Assembly: GCA_019635215.1 (NCBI GenBank)
Contig: JAHBZZ010000003.1
Location: 146,878 to 210,877 of the forward strand
Direction: 5' to 3'
DNA: 64,000 nt
Source of the DNA: Nitrosomonas sp.
GTDB taxonomy: Bacteria; Pseudomonadota; Gammaproteobacteria; Burkholderiales; Nitrosomonadaceae
Position numbers and translations under genes: made by a program. This document shows, one piece after another, positions 55,401 through 63,913 of this stretch. The notes beneath the pieces are model-generated. The model made no database searches. It was not told the origin of the DNA and was given only the letters and a program-made list of their open reading frames with translations. Numbering within the stretch: the stretch's first letter is position 1; each line of letters opens with the position of its first letter.

Positions 55401-58400
55401 CGCGCATGTCGAACGGTTATTGCAGTATCTGGTTGCGCATCCGGACAAACGGCTGGCGGACATCGCGATGCACAGCACGGCAGAAGAAGCCGTCATGGCG
55501 CGGATCAATGCGCACAGTGCTGCCACTGTATATTCCGAGGTGCCGGTGTATGAATTGATCCGCACCCATGCGCTGACGCAACCTGACATGCCTGCTGTGA
55601 TGGATCGGCAGATGGCGCTGACGTTCAGTGAACTGGAAACACGTTCAAACCAGCTTGCCGCTGCGCTGCACGACCGGCTGCCAGAGCGGAATGCCGTCGT
55701 CGGGATTTATCTCGAACGCTGTCCGCTATTTTTTGTGGCTGCATTGGCCATCCATAAAGCAGGTGCCGCATTCCTGCCGCTGGATCCTGCCCAGCCGTCC
55801 GACAGAATACGGGAATTGATCGAAGACAGCGGCGTGCGATGCGCAATCACCAGCCGGTCGTTATACGATGAGACACACAGCGAAACCGCATCGCTGGCCG
55901 GCGTGCAATGGATAGCAATAGATGATATCGATCCGGCAGAAATACCGGATGCGACAGCACTGCAACCGCAGATTCATCCGCAACAGCTGGCTTACATTAT
56001 TTATACGTCCGGTTCAACCGGTAAGCCGAAAGGCGTCGCCGTTACGCACGGTGCGCTCAGCCGCCATATCCAGGCGGCAGCGGAAGCCTATGGTTTCAGT
56101 CCGGCGGATCGTGCGTTGCACTTTGCTTCTTTCAGCTTCGATGCCGCCATCGAACAATGGATGGCGCCGCTGGCATATGGTGCAAGTGTGGTGGTGGGCG
56201 ATCTGCACTGGGACGGGCATGCCACCGTGGAAGTTGTCGAGCGGTTGTCCGTAACGGTGATTTATCCGCCGACCACGCATCTTGTGCACCTCGCCGATGC
56301 AGTTGCGCAACATCCCCGGCCGTTGGCGCTCAGAATATGCACCGTGGGTGGTGAAGCCGTCGCCAGCACAACGCTTGCCCGCATCCGCGAGGTGCTTAAC
56401 CCGGATAGGATTATCAACGGCTATGGCCCGACCGAAACGGTGATTACCCCGCTGGCATGGATTGCACAGAAGGGCGGTGAGCCCTGTTCAGCCGCCTATG
56501 CGCCGATCGGTCTGCCGTTGGGTGAAAGAAGCGTACATATTTTAGATGTTGATCTCAATCCCGTCATACCCGGTGTAGCCGGTGAGCTGTATATCGGCGG
56601 CCCTTGTTTGGCGCGCGGCTACCAGAACCGGCCGGGGTTGACTGCCGAACGTTTTATACCGGATCCCTGGGGTGGTGCAGGCGCGCGCCTCTATCGCACG
56701 GGTGACCGTGTCCGACTGGGCGCTGACGGTGTCATCGAATATCTCGGGCGCACCGACCAGCAGATTAAATTGCGCGGCTACCGCATTGAACCCGGAGAGA
56801 TCGAAGCGGCATTGCTGGAACAGGCTGAAGTCGATGAAGCGATTGTCGTTCTGCACGCAGGGCAGCGGTCGCCGCGGCTCGTTGCTTACGTTGCTGGTAG
56901 TGGAGCAGAGGCGGACACTGAACCGGTTTCTGCTGAGGCGCTTAAGGATCGCTTGCACGGCCGTTTGCCCGATTACATGATACCCGCTCAGATTGTGCTG
57001 TTGCCCGTGCTTCCACGTACCCGGCATGGCAAAGTGGATCGCGCGGCGCTGCCCGTACCGGCTTCGACAGCAGTGTTGCGGACGCAAAAAATCCGCCTTC
57101 CGGCCAGTGAAAATGAGCGGATGCTGACCGAAGTCTGGCAGGCAGTGCTGGGGTTGGAACAGGTCGGTATCGATGAGAATTTTTTCGAGCTGGGCGGCGA
57201 TTCGATCATCGCTATTCAGATCGTCAGCCGCGCACGCCAGAGCGGCCTGGTCATCAACCCTAAACATCTTTTTAAATATCAGACCATCGAAGCGCTGGCA
57301 CGCGTTGCGCAAACTGCGTCTGCCGCGTTGCCGGCCGAACAAGCGCCGGTAGCCGGTGATGTGCCGTTGACGCCGATTCAGGCGGAATTTTTCGCTACGG
57401 CCATTCCAAGCCGTCATCACTGGAACCAGGCGCTACTGTTGACAGCACAAACCGCATTGGAACCGGAGCCTTTATCACGTGCGCTGACATGGCTGGTCGA
57501 TCACCATGATGCATTACGCCTGCGTTATCGTCAGGATACCGGCGACTGGCATCAACATTACATTACGACTGAAGAAGCGGCGGATACGCCGGTGCTGTGG
57601 GTTCGGGAGCTGGCATCGGCAGCAGCGCTCGAAGCATGCGCGGAAGCGGCGCAGAAAAGCCTGGATTTACAGTCCGGCCCGTTATTGCGTGCAGTGTATT
57701 TCAAAATCGCGGGCGGGCAGTACCGGTTGTTGCTGATAGTGCACCATCTCGTCGTCGATGGTGTGTCGTGGCGGATTTTACTTGAGGATCTGCAGAACGC
57801 TTACACTCGCTTTTGTGTAGGCCAGGCGCCCGAACTGCCAATGAAGACCACGAGTTTTCAGGCTTGGTCGCGGCAACTGCGGGCGTATGCGCAATCAACG
57901 GATTTACTGGCGGAAGCGGATTACTGGGAAGAAGTCTGCGCCGGGATCGATGTCCGGTTGCCTGCCGATGATCCCGATGGCAGCGCGCTGACCGCCGATT
58001 ATGCCAGTCATACCGTGCGTTTCGACCGCGAACAGACGCGCTGTCTGTTGCAGGACACCGGAAAAGCCTATCGGACCCGTATCGACGAATTGCTGCTGGT
58101 TGCGCTGGCGCGCGTGCTCTGCCAGTGGAGCGGGCGCGGTCATGTACATGTGGAACTGGAAGGGCATGGCCGGGAAGCGATTTTTGATTCTGTCGACATC
58201 ACCCGCACCATCGGCTGGTTCACCACGACCTACCCGGTGAAATTGACACGCCTTGAAGCGTTGGATGCATCGATCAAAGCCATTAAAGAACAGCTCAGAG
58301 CGATTCCGCAGCGCGGTCTTGGTTTCGGCATCCTGAAATATTGTTCGGATAGCGAAGCCGGGGCGCGGTTGCGGCAGTTGCCGCGGCCATCGGTCACTTT

Positions 58401-61400
58401 CAACTATTTGGGCCAGTTCGATGCGAGTTTCGATACGGAAAGTGCGCTGTTTACACCGGCTTCGGAAGGCTATGGCGCGGATCGTGACGCGAATGCCCCG
58501 CTGGGAAATGCACTGGAATTGAGCGGTCAGGTTTATGGCGGCGAATTGACACTGACCTGGAGCTACAGCCGCGCGCGTTACCGTGCGGCCAGCATTGAAA
58601 AGCTGGCGCTGGATTACCGCAAGGCGCTTGAGTCGATCATCGAACATTGCCTGAGCGGCGTTACGGGTGTCACCCCGTCGGATTATCCGCTGGCTGGTCT
58701 TACGCAGGCCGAGATGGACCGGATGGCATTGCCGTTTGAACGTATTGCCGATCTCTATCCGTTGTCACCGTTGCAGCAGGGATTGTTCTACCACGCCTTG
58801 CACGAGCCTGAAGCCGGTCACTATGTGAATCAACTAGCTATCGATGTCGCGGGTCTGGATGCTGAGCGGTTCAAAGCGGCCTGGCAAGCGACAGTCGCGC
58901 ACCACACTATTCTGCGCACGGGCTTTATCTGGGAGGGCGGATTGCGGCAGCCCTTGCAGGCGGTATTCAAAACCGCCGATTGCCGGATAACCGTGGAAGA
59001 TTATCCTGTGGAGGCAGGCGATGATTATCTGATTGCACTGCAGTGTGCCGATCACCGGCGCGGGTTTGATCTGAACGATCCGCCGTTGATGCGTTTGCGC
59101 CTGATAAAAACCGGCGACCGGCGTTATCATTTGATCTGGACATGCCATCATCTGTTGCTGGATGGTTGGAGCGGCGCCCGTTTCATCGAAGAAGTGCTGG
59201 CGCGTTACGCAGGTGCCAATGATGTCAGAGCAGCAGCTTATTCCTATCGCGATTATATTGCCTGGTTGCTGGAACGCGATCATGAATCCGATGCGCGTTA
59301 CTGGCGCGCGCAACTTCAGGTACTGAAAACACCTACCCTGTTGGCCGAGGCGCTGGCTAAACCTGATCGAGCACCCGGCTACGGTGAGCAACGCTACCGG
59401 TTGAACGATGCGTTGGCCAGCCAATTGCGTGCTTGTGCGCTCACACATCGTCTGACGCTCAATACCTTCGTGCAGGGTGCCTGGGCATTACTGCTCAGAC
59501 GGTATACCGGCCAGGATGCGGTGGTTTTCGGCGCGACGGTATCAGGGCGGCCCCCGGAATTGATGGGGGTGGAGCATATCTTCGGCCTGTTCATCAATAC
59601 CATTCCGATCATCCAACGAATACATCCTGAGCAACGCATCTCCGACTGGCTGTGTGCATTGCAGGAACACAATCTGAATCTGCGCGAGTACGAATATACC
59701 CCGTTGCACGAAATTCAGCGGTGGGCCGATCTGGGGGGAACGGCTTTATTCGATACCTTGCTCGTATTCGAAAATTATCCGATCAGCGCTGCGCTGACCC
59801 AGGCCGAGGGCGATCTGCATTTTTCCGCGGCGGTACAGAAAGAACCGACGCATTACGGACTGACATTGACGGTGGAAGGGCAGGAATCGCTTGAATTCGA
59901 ATATGGTTACGCACGCGAATCATTCGGTGAAGACACGATTGCCGCAATCCACCAGGTATTCGAAGCCATGCTGAGTGCGCTGGCTGCACTGGTTGACAGG
60001 CCGGACGGGTATATCGGCCAACTGGCTGAAGTATTGAATTACCCTGCCACTTTCATTCCCCACTGGGTTCAGACCGGATATGAAGCATTAACGGTTCCGG
60101 AATTGATTGCCAGGCAGGCGCAAAAACAGCCTGCAGCACGCGCGTTGGTGTCAAGTGAAACATCCCTGAGCTATGCCGAGCTGGATCGTGCTGCAAATAG
60201 ACTGGCACAGCGTTTATTACATCTGGGTGTGACGCGCGAAACACCGGTCGGCGCCTGTGTGACGCATGACATGGGTGTTGTCCTGACAGCACTCGGGATA
60301 TGGAAAGCGGGCGGTGTATATGTGCCGGTCGATCCGCAATATCCTGCCGAGCGTTTACGCCTGCTGATTGAAACCGCCGGTCTTCGGTTCATGATTACCG
60401 ATGCGGATACCGACCGGCAATTGCCCGAAGCGCTGCCGGTGACGAAAATACCGCTGGCATTTATCGACCAGCCGGATGCAATAGAGAGCAAACCTGATGT
60501 TGTGCTTCATCCGGCGCAATTGGCGTATCTGATTTTTACTTCCGGTTCTACCGGTCTGCCGAAAGCGGTCGCCGTCGCGCACCATGCGATCAGCGCGCAT
60601 TGTCAGGCCATGGCCGAGATCCTTGCAATTGAAGCAGGTGAATGTGCTTTACAGTTTTCTTCTGCGAGCTTCGATGCGGGCTTGGAACAATGGATTGTGC
60701 CGTTGCTGCATGGTGCAACGGTGGTAATGCGCGATGCCGAACTCTGGAGCGCGGAACAGGCACTGGGTGCAATAACGCGGCATGGCATTACGCGCCTCGA
60801 TTTTCCGCCCGGTTATGCGAATGAGGTGGCGCTGGCCGTGCAGGGGAGCGCATTCAACGCCTCCCTGCGTTCGCTGACGGTCGGCGGAGAAGCGCTGAGC
60901 CAGGCGGTATTGGCGCGTATCCAGACCCATTTACGGCCACAAAGGCTATTTAACGCCTATGGGCCCACCGAGAGTGTGATTACGCCGCTTGTCTGGGAGG
61001 CAGGGCACTGTGAAACAGCTTATGCACCACTGGGTAAGGCTGTCGGTGCACGTCAGGCGTATGTATTGGACGGAGATTTGTGCCCGGTACCGGTCGGTGT
61101 CACCGGCGAATTGTATATCGGCGGCAGGCTGCTGGCGCGTGGTTACTATCAACAGGCACGGCTCACGGCCGAACGCTTTGTTCCCGATCCTTTCAGCGAT
61201 TTCGGCGCACGGCTTTACCGGACTGGTGATCGATGCCGCCAGACCAGCGATGGCGCGCTGGAATTTCTCGGGCGCGGCGATGAGCAGATCAAAATCCGCG
61301 GCTACCGTGTCGAGCTGGGTGAAGTGGAGTCGGCGTTACTAAGTTGCACCGGTGTGCGTGAGGCGGTGGCGGTCACGCGTGATGCGGGATTAAATACTGA

Positions 61401-62538
61401 GTTGATTGCTTATATCGGCGGTGAAAATCTCGACCAACAAATCATTCGTACCCAGCTGCAATCGCGGTTGCCCGGTTTCATGGTACCTTCTTCCCTCATT
61501 TTTCTGGATCAGCTGCCGCGGACGGTGAGTGGAAAAATTGACCGCCGTCGATTACCTAAAGCCGAAGCTGCTGCAATCGGCAGGGAGCTGCCGCAGGGTG
61601 AGATCGAATGCAGCCTGGCGCAGATATGGCAGGAAGTGCTGAACCTGGAAGGCATCGGCCGTCATGATCATTTCTTTGAACTGGGCGGGCATTCCCTGCT
61701 CGCGGTGCGGACGGTGTCGCTGATCAACGCCCGGTTGAATCAGCCGGTCAGTATCGCGGCATTGCTGGCGGCACCGACGGTCGCTCGCCTTGCACGTTAT
61801 CTGGAAGACATCAGACATGTGAGCGAGTCGCTGTTGATCGCGCTCAATCAGGCGGATACACAGGTTGCACCGCTGTTCTGCCTGCATCCGGCGGGCGGTC
61901 ACGTGTTTCCGTATTATGCGTTGGCGCAGCGGTTTGCCGATCAGCGTCCCGTGTATGGCATTCAATGCCAACGCCTGATCGATCCGACACATCGCGAAGC
62001 ATCGTTGAGTGCAATGGCAGCATCCTATCTTCAATTGATTAAAGCGCGTCAGCCGACCGGCCCTTACTTTTTACTCGGCTGGTCGCTGGGTGGTGCGTTG
62101 GCGATGGAAATCGCCCATCAACTGGAAGCTGCGGGAGAAACCGTGGCTTTCCTGGGTTTGATCGACAGTTATGTGCCGGGTTTCGCTACCGGTGATTCCG
62201 CTGCGGATGAAATCGATACCGAATTGGCGGCATCCGTGCTGCAGCATCTTCAGGCATACGGCATGACAAACCAGCTCAGCACGGAATTGGTCGCGCATAA
62301 TCAGGCAGTGTTTGTATACCTGAGCGAGCTTGCGGGGCAATGGACTGCCAGTCCTTTGCGGGTGACTCCGTATTGCTGGTGGTCTGCCGAAGGCGGAGAG
62401 GAAGCTGCACGGATGGCGCATACGCTGCTGGAGCAGGCTATCGGCCATATCCAACTGGTGGCGCAGCTTCCATGCAATCACAGCGAAATTGTGCACGCAC
62501 CGGCGGTTGTCGATCACATCGCAATGTTGTTGGCCTGA
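49474..62538 (+). CDS. NRPS 3: C-A6-PCP-E-C-A7-PCP-E-C-A8-PCP-TE
   Basis: A 4354-aa terminating synthetase. Module 6: C (residue 176, active-site string HHIIADE, last Gly replaced by Glu), A6 (about 649; DAEDVGAVT), PCP Ser1038, E (1222). Module 7: C (HHLLLDG at 1700), A7 (about 2178; DAEYTGGIT, identical to A1), PCP Ser2577, E (2757). Module 8: C (HHLLLDG at 3225), A8 (about 3689; DAEDTGAIT), PCP Ser4074. A type-I thioesterase (about 4120-4354) with nucleophile Ser4204 in 'GWSLGG', 'LIDSY' and the His in 'PCNHSEI' releases the peptide by hydrolysis or cyclisation. The ATG four bases after the NRPS 2 stop was chosen; the open frame begins earlier, inside NRPS 2, but lacks protein homology there. 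Confidence 0.95.
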   Translation: MNIATLPFTQPISAAQLKSLALLLHKRGSDAFGRMPIPTIAREGPLPLSYGQQRLWFIAQLDPDSGAYNMGETIWLRDRINAAALQSAIDSLVTRHEILRTTFIEEDGQPAAVIHPAMAIAVTVVDLRGRPDASALAQEKIAAQIERPFDLSHGPLLRIMLITLEDQLHLLQLSLHHIIADEWSLTILIEELAANYQAFCNGQTPLLASLPVQYADYAAWQRAWLDAGESERQLAYWRKHLGAEEPPLLELPADHARTENAANRGAKLEFTIPPAVADKMRALCRQHTVSLFMVLLTAFALWLYRHTRQPDIRIGIPIANRSRPETERMLGFFVNTQAWRIELDGQWSFIDLLKRTKTAALGAQAHPDLPFDQLVDALGVVRDLNHNPLFQYMYNHQRLEAGTAQILADMHAERYLQPTQSTQFELILDTAELPDNILQAGFTYAADLYEPATIARFRDRFIALLEQVVNAAEVPIGRLGLVDAAVIGRWRNDSLAVNPVPVHEIIANMASSDPGQIALIAGDTQLSYRALEHRSAYLAMRLMAEGVATEVPVGVLLERGAGPVVAALAIWKAGGVLVALDQRMPTNRLQSLIAETGLVHMIVDESTQALPGLADISSLIPIKAHAAIESNSCFSAKTHSRQLAYIIFTSGSSGKPKGVGVEHGALSLHCQALGRIYAIAPGERMLQFSSMSFDAGLEQWIVPLLQGATVVMRDEDVWSGERLLAEVAQHGITRIDLPPGYAGEVAVAAAALPQKPRLHTCVVGGEALSREILERIQTQLQPMRIFNAYGPTEGVVTPLIWEASLQACTGVYAPLGDIVGARTAYLLDPDLQPVAEGVAGELYLGDAILARGYYGQAKLTAERFIPDPYSPKGGRLYRTGDLCRLRADGNLEFLGRIDDQLKLRGYRIEPGEIEAALLALDGVREAVVELRTIAMNKNLVGYVSGDAAALDPEQIQQALSHRLPPYMVPAHIVVLAVLPRAVSGKVDRRALPEPTVTATGTSMPETETEKRLAQIWCEVLGLKDIGRRDNFFALGGDSIISLQVVSRARRAGLALSPKDLFQHQTIETLARAARPLQSLRPEQSAADSGAVEGDVPLTPIQADFFATAIPARHHWNQSVLLAVSQPLVPERLAQALQHLLLHHDALRLRFIEETAGWRQFYAAHETVAQQEIVWIRQCDGVEGLEVLVQEAQRSLNLEQGPLIRAVYIDLGNDQYRLLLVIHHLVVDGVSWRILLEDLQQLYAQLDSGAPAELPAKTALYATSYKAWAGYLLRHANKAFINAQFPYWAAQFENVLADLPRDWIVPDGTQADSTSYRIAFDPETTRRLLQDCGNAYRTRTEELLITALVRTLCQWSRQSSVLIELEGHGRELLDELLDDTEEAIDLTRTVGWFTNLYPVCLHTGMDRDAAIKSVKERLRRIPQRGMSWGLLKYLGEESSRTALQALPRPRITFNYLGQFAASLTDNAVFRLALENRGDEQSPDAPLANWLEVNSQVYDGSLQMTWIYSQSMYRSETIEQLVHRYRDELNALIEHCTSGVSGVTPVDFPLADLTQMALDNLPVDVPAVEDIYPLSPMQQGMLFHSLDPAQANLYVSQFDIEIDGLEPARFRTAWHEVIARHAILRTGFVWQGANHPLQVVYRTADLAIAEHDLRNGPDQAARLEALARDELAHGIALDAPPLMRLLLARMDTTRYRMIWTCHHLLLDGWSSARLLNEVLLRYSGHPLNALTGSYRDYIAWLLRQQPDAAERYWRDRLAWLAEGERTLLVGALPHISEAAAAPAADYGLYQQRLPDELTRQLTAAAQACRVTLNTLIQAAWALLLQRYTGQRAVVFGATVAGRPSEIDGVEEILGLFINTIPVVVTPQPMQRCREFLQAVQAENVSAREFEHTPLFDIQRWAGMAGQALFDTLLVFENYPIDQALAELGGDAGLRFIVNRSTEHTNFPLTLAIVAGAAVEIRYGYLCEYFDEAVVARIAAHVERLLQYLVAHPDKRLADIAMHSTAEEAVMARINAHSAATVYSEVPVYELIRTHALTQPDMPAVMDRQMALTFSELETRSNQLAAALHDRLPERNAVVGIYLERCPLFFVAALAIHKAGAAFLPLDPAQPSDRIRELIEDSGVRCAITSRSLYDETHSETASLAGVQWIAIDDIDPAEIPDATALQPQIHPQQLAYIIYTSGSTGKPKGVAVTHGALSRHIQAAAEAYGFSPADRALHFASFSFDAAIEQWMAPLAYGASVVVGDLHWDGHATVEVVERLSVTVIYPPTTHLVHLADAVAQHPRPLALRICTVGGEAVASTTLARIREVLNPDRIINGYGPTETVITPLAWIAQKGGEPCSAAYAPIGLPLGERSVHILDVDLNPVIPGVAGELYIGGPCLARGYQNRPGLTAERFIPDPWGGAGARLYRTGDRVRLGADGVIEYLGRTDQQIKLRGYRIEPGEIEAALLEQAEVDEAIVVLHAGQRSPRLVAYVAGSGAEADTEPVSAEALKDRLHGRLPDYMIPAQIVLLPVLPRTRHGKVDRAALPVPASTAVLRTQKIRLPASENERMLTEVWQAVLGLEQVGIDENFFELGGDSIIAIQIVSRARQSGLVINPKHLFKYQTIEALARVAQTASAALPAEQAPVAGDVPLTPIQAEFFATAIPSRHHWNQALLLTAQTALEPEPLSRALTWLVDHHDALRLRYRQDTGDWHQHYITTEEAADTPVLWVRELASAAALEACAEAAQKSLDLQSGPLLRAVYFKIAGGQYRLLLIVHHLVVDGVSWRILLEDLQNAYTRFCVGQAPELPMKTTSFQAWSRQLRAYAQSTDLLAEADYWEEVCAGIDVRLPADDPDGSALTADYASHTVRFDREQTRCLLQDTGKAYRTRIDELLLVALARVLCQWSGRGHVHVELEGHGREAIFDSVDITRTIGWFTTTYPVKLTRLEALDASIKAIKEQLRAIPQRGLGFGILKYCSDSEAGARLRQLPRPSVTFNYLGQFDASFDTESALFTPASEGYGADRDANAPLGNALELSGQVYGGELTLTWSYSRARYRAASIEKLALDYRKALESIIEHCLSGVTGVTPSDYPLAGLTQAEMDRMALPFERIADLYPLSPLQQGLFYHALHEPEAGHYVNQLAIDVAGLDAERFKAAWQATVAHHTILRTGFIWEGGLRQPLQAVFKTADCRITVEDYPVEAGDDYLIALQCADHRRGFDLNDPPLMRLRLIKTGDRRYHLIWTCHHLLLDGWSGARFIEEVLARYAGANDVRAAAYSYRDYIAWLLERDHESDARYWRAQLQVLKTPTLLAEALAKPDRAPGYGEQRYRLNDALASQLRACALTHRLTLNTFVQGAWALLLRRYTGQDAVVFGATVSGRPPELMGVEHIFGLFINTIPIIQRIHPEQRISDWLCALQEHNLNLREYEYTPLHEIQRWADLGGTALFDTLLVFENYPISAALTQAEGDLHFSAAVQKEPTHYGLTLTVEGQESLEFEYGYARESFGEDTIAAIHQVFEAMLSALAALVDRPDGYIGQLAEVLNYPATFIPHWVQTGYEALTVPELIARQAQKQPAARALVSSETSLSYAELDRAANRLAQRLLHLGVTRETPVGACVTHDMGVVLTALGIWKAGGVYVPVDPQYPAERLRLLIETAGLRFMITDADTDRQLPEALPVTKIPLAFIDQPDAIESKPDVVLHPAQLAYLIFTSGSTGLPKAVAVAHHAISAHCQAMAEILAIEAGECALQFSSASFDAGLEQWIVPLLHGATVVMRDAELWSAEQALGAITRHGITRLDFPPGYANEVALAVQGSAFNASLRSLTVGGEALSQAVLARIQTHLRPQRLFNAYGPTESVITPLVWEAGHCETAYAPLGKAVGARQAYVLDGDLCPVPVGVTGELYIGGRLLARGYYQQARLTAERFVPDPFSDFGARLYRTGDRCRQTSDGALEFLGRGDEQIKIRGYRVELGEVESALLSCTGVREAVAVTRDAGLNTELIAYIGGENLDQQIIRTQLQSRLPGFMVPSSLIFLDQLPRTVSGKIDRRRLPKAEAAAIGRELPQGEIECSLAQIWQEVLNLEGIGRHDHFFELGGHSLLAVRTVSLINARLNQPVSIAALLAAPTVARLARYLEDIRHVSESLLIALNQADTQVAPLFCLHPAGGHVFPYYALAQRFADQRPVYGIQCQRLIDPTHREASLSAMAASYLQLIKARQPTGPYFLLGWSLGGALAMEIAHQLEAAGETVAFLGLIDSYVPGFATGDSAADEIDTELAASVLQHLQAYGMTNQLSTELVAHNQAVFVYLSELAGQWTASPLRVTPYCWWSAEGGEEAARMAHTLLEQAIGHIQLVAQLPCNHSEIVHAPAVVDHIAMLLA

Positions 62539-62575
62539 TCGAGAGCCATTGGTGTGGATGCGCTCTGGTCCCGAA

Positions 62576-62911
62576 TCAAGGCGATAGCCCTTCCTGCACG
62601 ATCACGTATCCCGCTTCAATATTGCGGCGAAAGCTTTCAGGCAGGTGTGACCACAGATGCACTTCAACCAGCATCGGTAATGTGCTGTTTTGCAGTGCCT
62701 CTTGGCACTCAAGCCAGCCCTCGGGTTCCTGGGTCGGGTCGTCAGGGTGGCGCAGCACCAGATCCAGATCACTGCCTTCATGCGCGCCGCCTGTCACCCG
62801 GCTGCCATAAGCCCACACCTCGGCATCCGGTATGTATTGCGTCAGCAGCGCCTGCAGGGTGTGTAAATGCCGGTCTGGCAAGTGCAGCTTGGATAATTCA
62901 AACCGAGGCAT
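62576..62911 (-). CDS. MNT-type nucleotidyltransferase antitoxin
   Basis: A 111-aa minimal nucleotidyltransferase. The catalytic motif GSx10DxD is complete (G36-S37 ... D48-L-D50, 'GSRVTGGAHEGSDLDL'), with a third acidic residue probably in 'MLVEVHLW'. In HEPN/MNT modules this enzyme neutralises the HEPN RNase by adding AMP to its Tyr. It is the distal gene of the pair and overlaps the HEPN gene by 14 bp; a Met 13 codons upstream (62950) is possible but lies deeper inside HEPN. It converges on NRPS 3 with 37 bp between the stops. Confidence 0.88.
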   Translation of the reverse strand: MPRFELSKLHLPDRHLHTLQALLTQYIPDAEVWAYGSRVTGGAHEGSDLDLVLRHPDDPTQEPEGWLECQEALQNSTLPMLVEVHLWSHLPESFRRNIEAGYVIVQEGLSP

Positions 62912-63329
62912 CGAATACACTTTGTATTTTTGGAGCCAACTCTCGTACATCGCGCAGATATTCGGGCAGCAGTTTCAAGGTCGCGTTGGCAAAACCCTCG
63001 CCATAATCGTGTGCCGTATTGTTGCGATTGGCGTGGTAGCCCAGCCAGCGCTCAACGGCCGGGGCATCCAGAAGCCCGTGCTTACCAGCGTGGCGCAATA
63101 CATCATTAAACACCAGCGCATCGACACTGCGCGGTGCGCCTCCATAAGCTTTCAGCGCCTTGCGCAGCAACTTTCCCGCGGTTTCCAGCGAGAGTTCAAA
63201 GCTCTTGATGGCGGCATTGCGATACAGATCAAACAATACATCATCGCGTTGCCTGTGGTTTTTAATGGCGATCAGCGCCTGTTCCAGGGTTGCCGCCGTG
63301 CGCAATAGATGTTCTACATTTAATGCCAT
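62898..63329 (-). CDS. HEPN-domain toxin (putative RNase)
   Basis: A 143-aa all-helical HEPN protein. It carries the motif Rx4HxY at R102-NNTA-H107-D-Y109, the RNase active site plus the Tyr that MNT partners modify. 'AIKSFELSLETAGKLLRKAL' is the usual core helix of HI0074-type HEPN proteins. Together with the overlapping MNT gene it forms a type II/VII-like toxin-antitoxin pair, toxin first. Shine-Dalgarno is weak (GGA eleven bases upstream). Confidence 0.88.
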   Translation of the reverse strand: MALNVEHLLRTAATLEQALIAIKNHRQRDDVLFDLYRNAAIKSFELSLETAGKLLRKALKAYGGAPRSVDALVFNDVLRHAGKHGLLDAPAVERWLGYHANRNNTAHDYGEGFANATLKLLPEYLRDVRELAPKIQSVFDASV

Positions 63330-63496
63330 GTTGTTTTTTTCCGGAAACCCGGATACTTTAGGTTTTATTCAAGCGCCGCATCCAGCATGGCATTTGGAAT
63401 CCCTGATTCAGTATTGGGTTTGTTGTATCTGATGGATAGTCAAAAACGCAGCTTTTGCCTGTCCAGCGAACAAAGTGAGCGGCGTTGAGTGCATTG
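63330..63496. other. Intergenic segment with attC-like features
   Basis: Non-coding sequence between two minus-strand genes. On the minus strand it begins at the stop of the upstream gene with GCATAAC followed by AATGCACTCAACGCCG, and about 115 bp later has CGGCGCTTGAA, which pairs with CTCAACGCCG except for one extra base, as in integron attC sites. The expected closing GTTRRRY core is not evident. Confidence 0.35.
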
Positions 63497-63913
63497 TTAT
63501 GCATTCTTGATCTCGATATACCACTTTGGCTGCATAGCATCGAAATCCCGACGGACATTGGAAGACAGGTAATTGGCCGAATCCAGCACGAAAGGCTGAC
63601 CATTCAAGCGTTTAAAAACAACCCAATGCCAAAAATCCTTGCCTTCTTCCTGATGATGCTTGATGGATAACAACGCCAGATCAGGCAATGCTTCCCATGA
63701 TTCAAAAGGAATTTCGTCCTTGGAGGTTTCAACGCCTGCGCTGGATAACATGCGTCGAACATACTGGGTATCCGACCACAGAGATTTATCCGAGGCATGA
63801 ATACCCATAGCATTGGCGATGAACTTTATTTCCGAGTAGGTTTTGCCAAGGATGTTAGCAACCGATGCAATTCCGCATCCGGTGGTTTCTTCTTGTACTA
63901 TTGATTCAAGCAC
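63497..63913 (-). CDS. Small papain-like/C39-like cysteine-peptidase-fold protein
   Basis: A 138-aa single-domain protein with a likely Cys-His-Asp triad: C13 in 'TTGCGIASVANI', H96 in 'FWHWVVF', D111 in 'FVLDSAN'. These spacings fit C39-like/double-glycine peptidase-fold domains, often found alone as proteins of unknown substrate. No signal peptide. The start was set at GTG 63913, six bases after AAGGAG; the TTG two codons earlier touches the ribosome site directly and is disfavoured. It is the only gene in this end of the window with possible integron-cassette flanks. Confidence 0.65.
   Translation of the reverse strand: MLESIVQEETTGCGIASVANILGKTYSEIKFIANAMGIHASDKSLWSDTQYVRRMLSSAGVETSKDEIPFESWEALPDLALLSIKHHQEEGKDFWHWVVFKRLNGQPFVLDSANYLSSNVRRDFDAMQPKWYIEIKNA

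Noticed and set aside
28258-62538. Regularly repeated sequences in the NRPS genes as a repeat array or CRISPR
   Set aside because: They recur at module spacing of about 3-4.5 kb and encode conserved C, A, PCP and E motifs; there are no short direct repeats with unique spacers.
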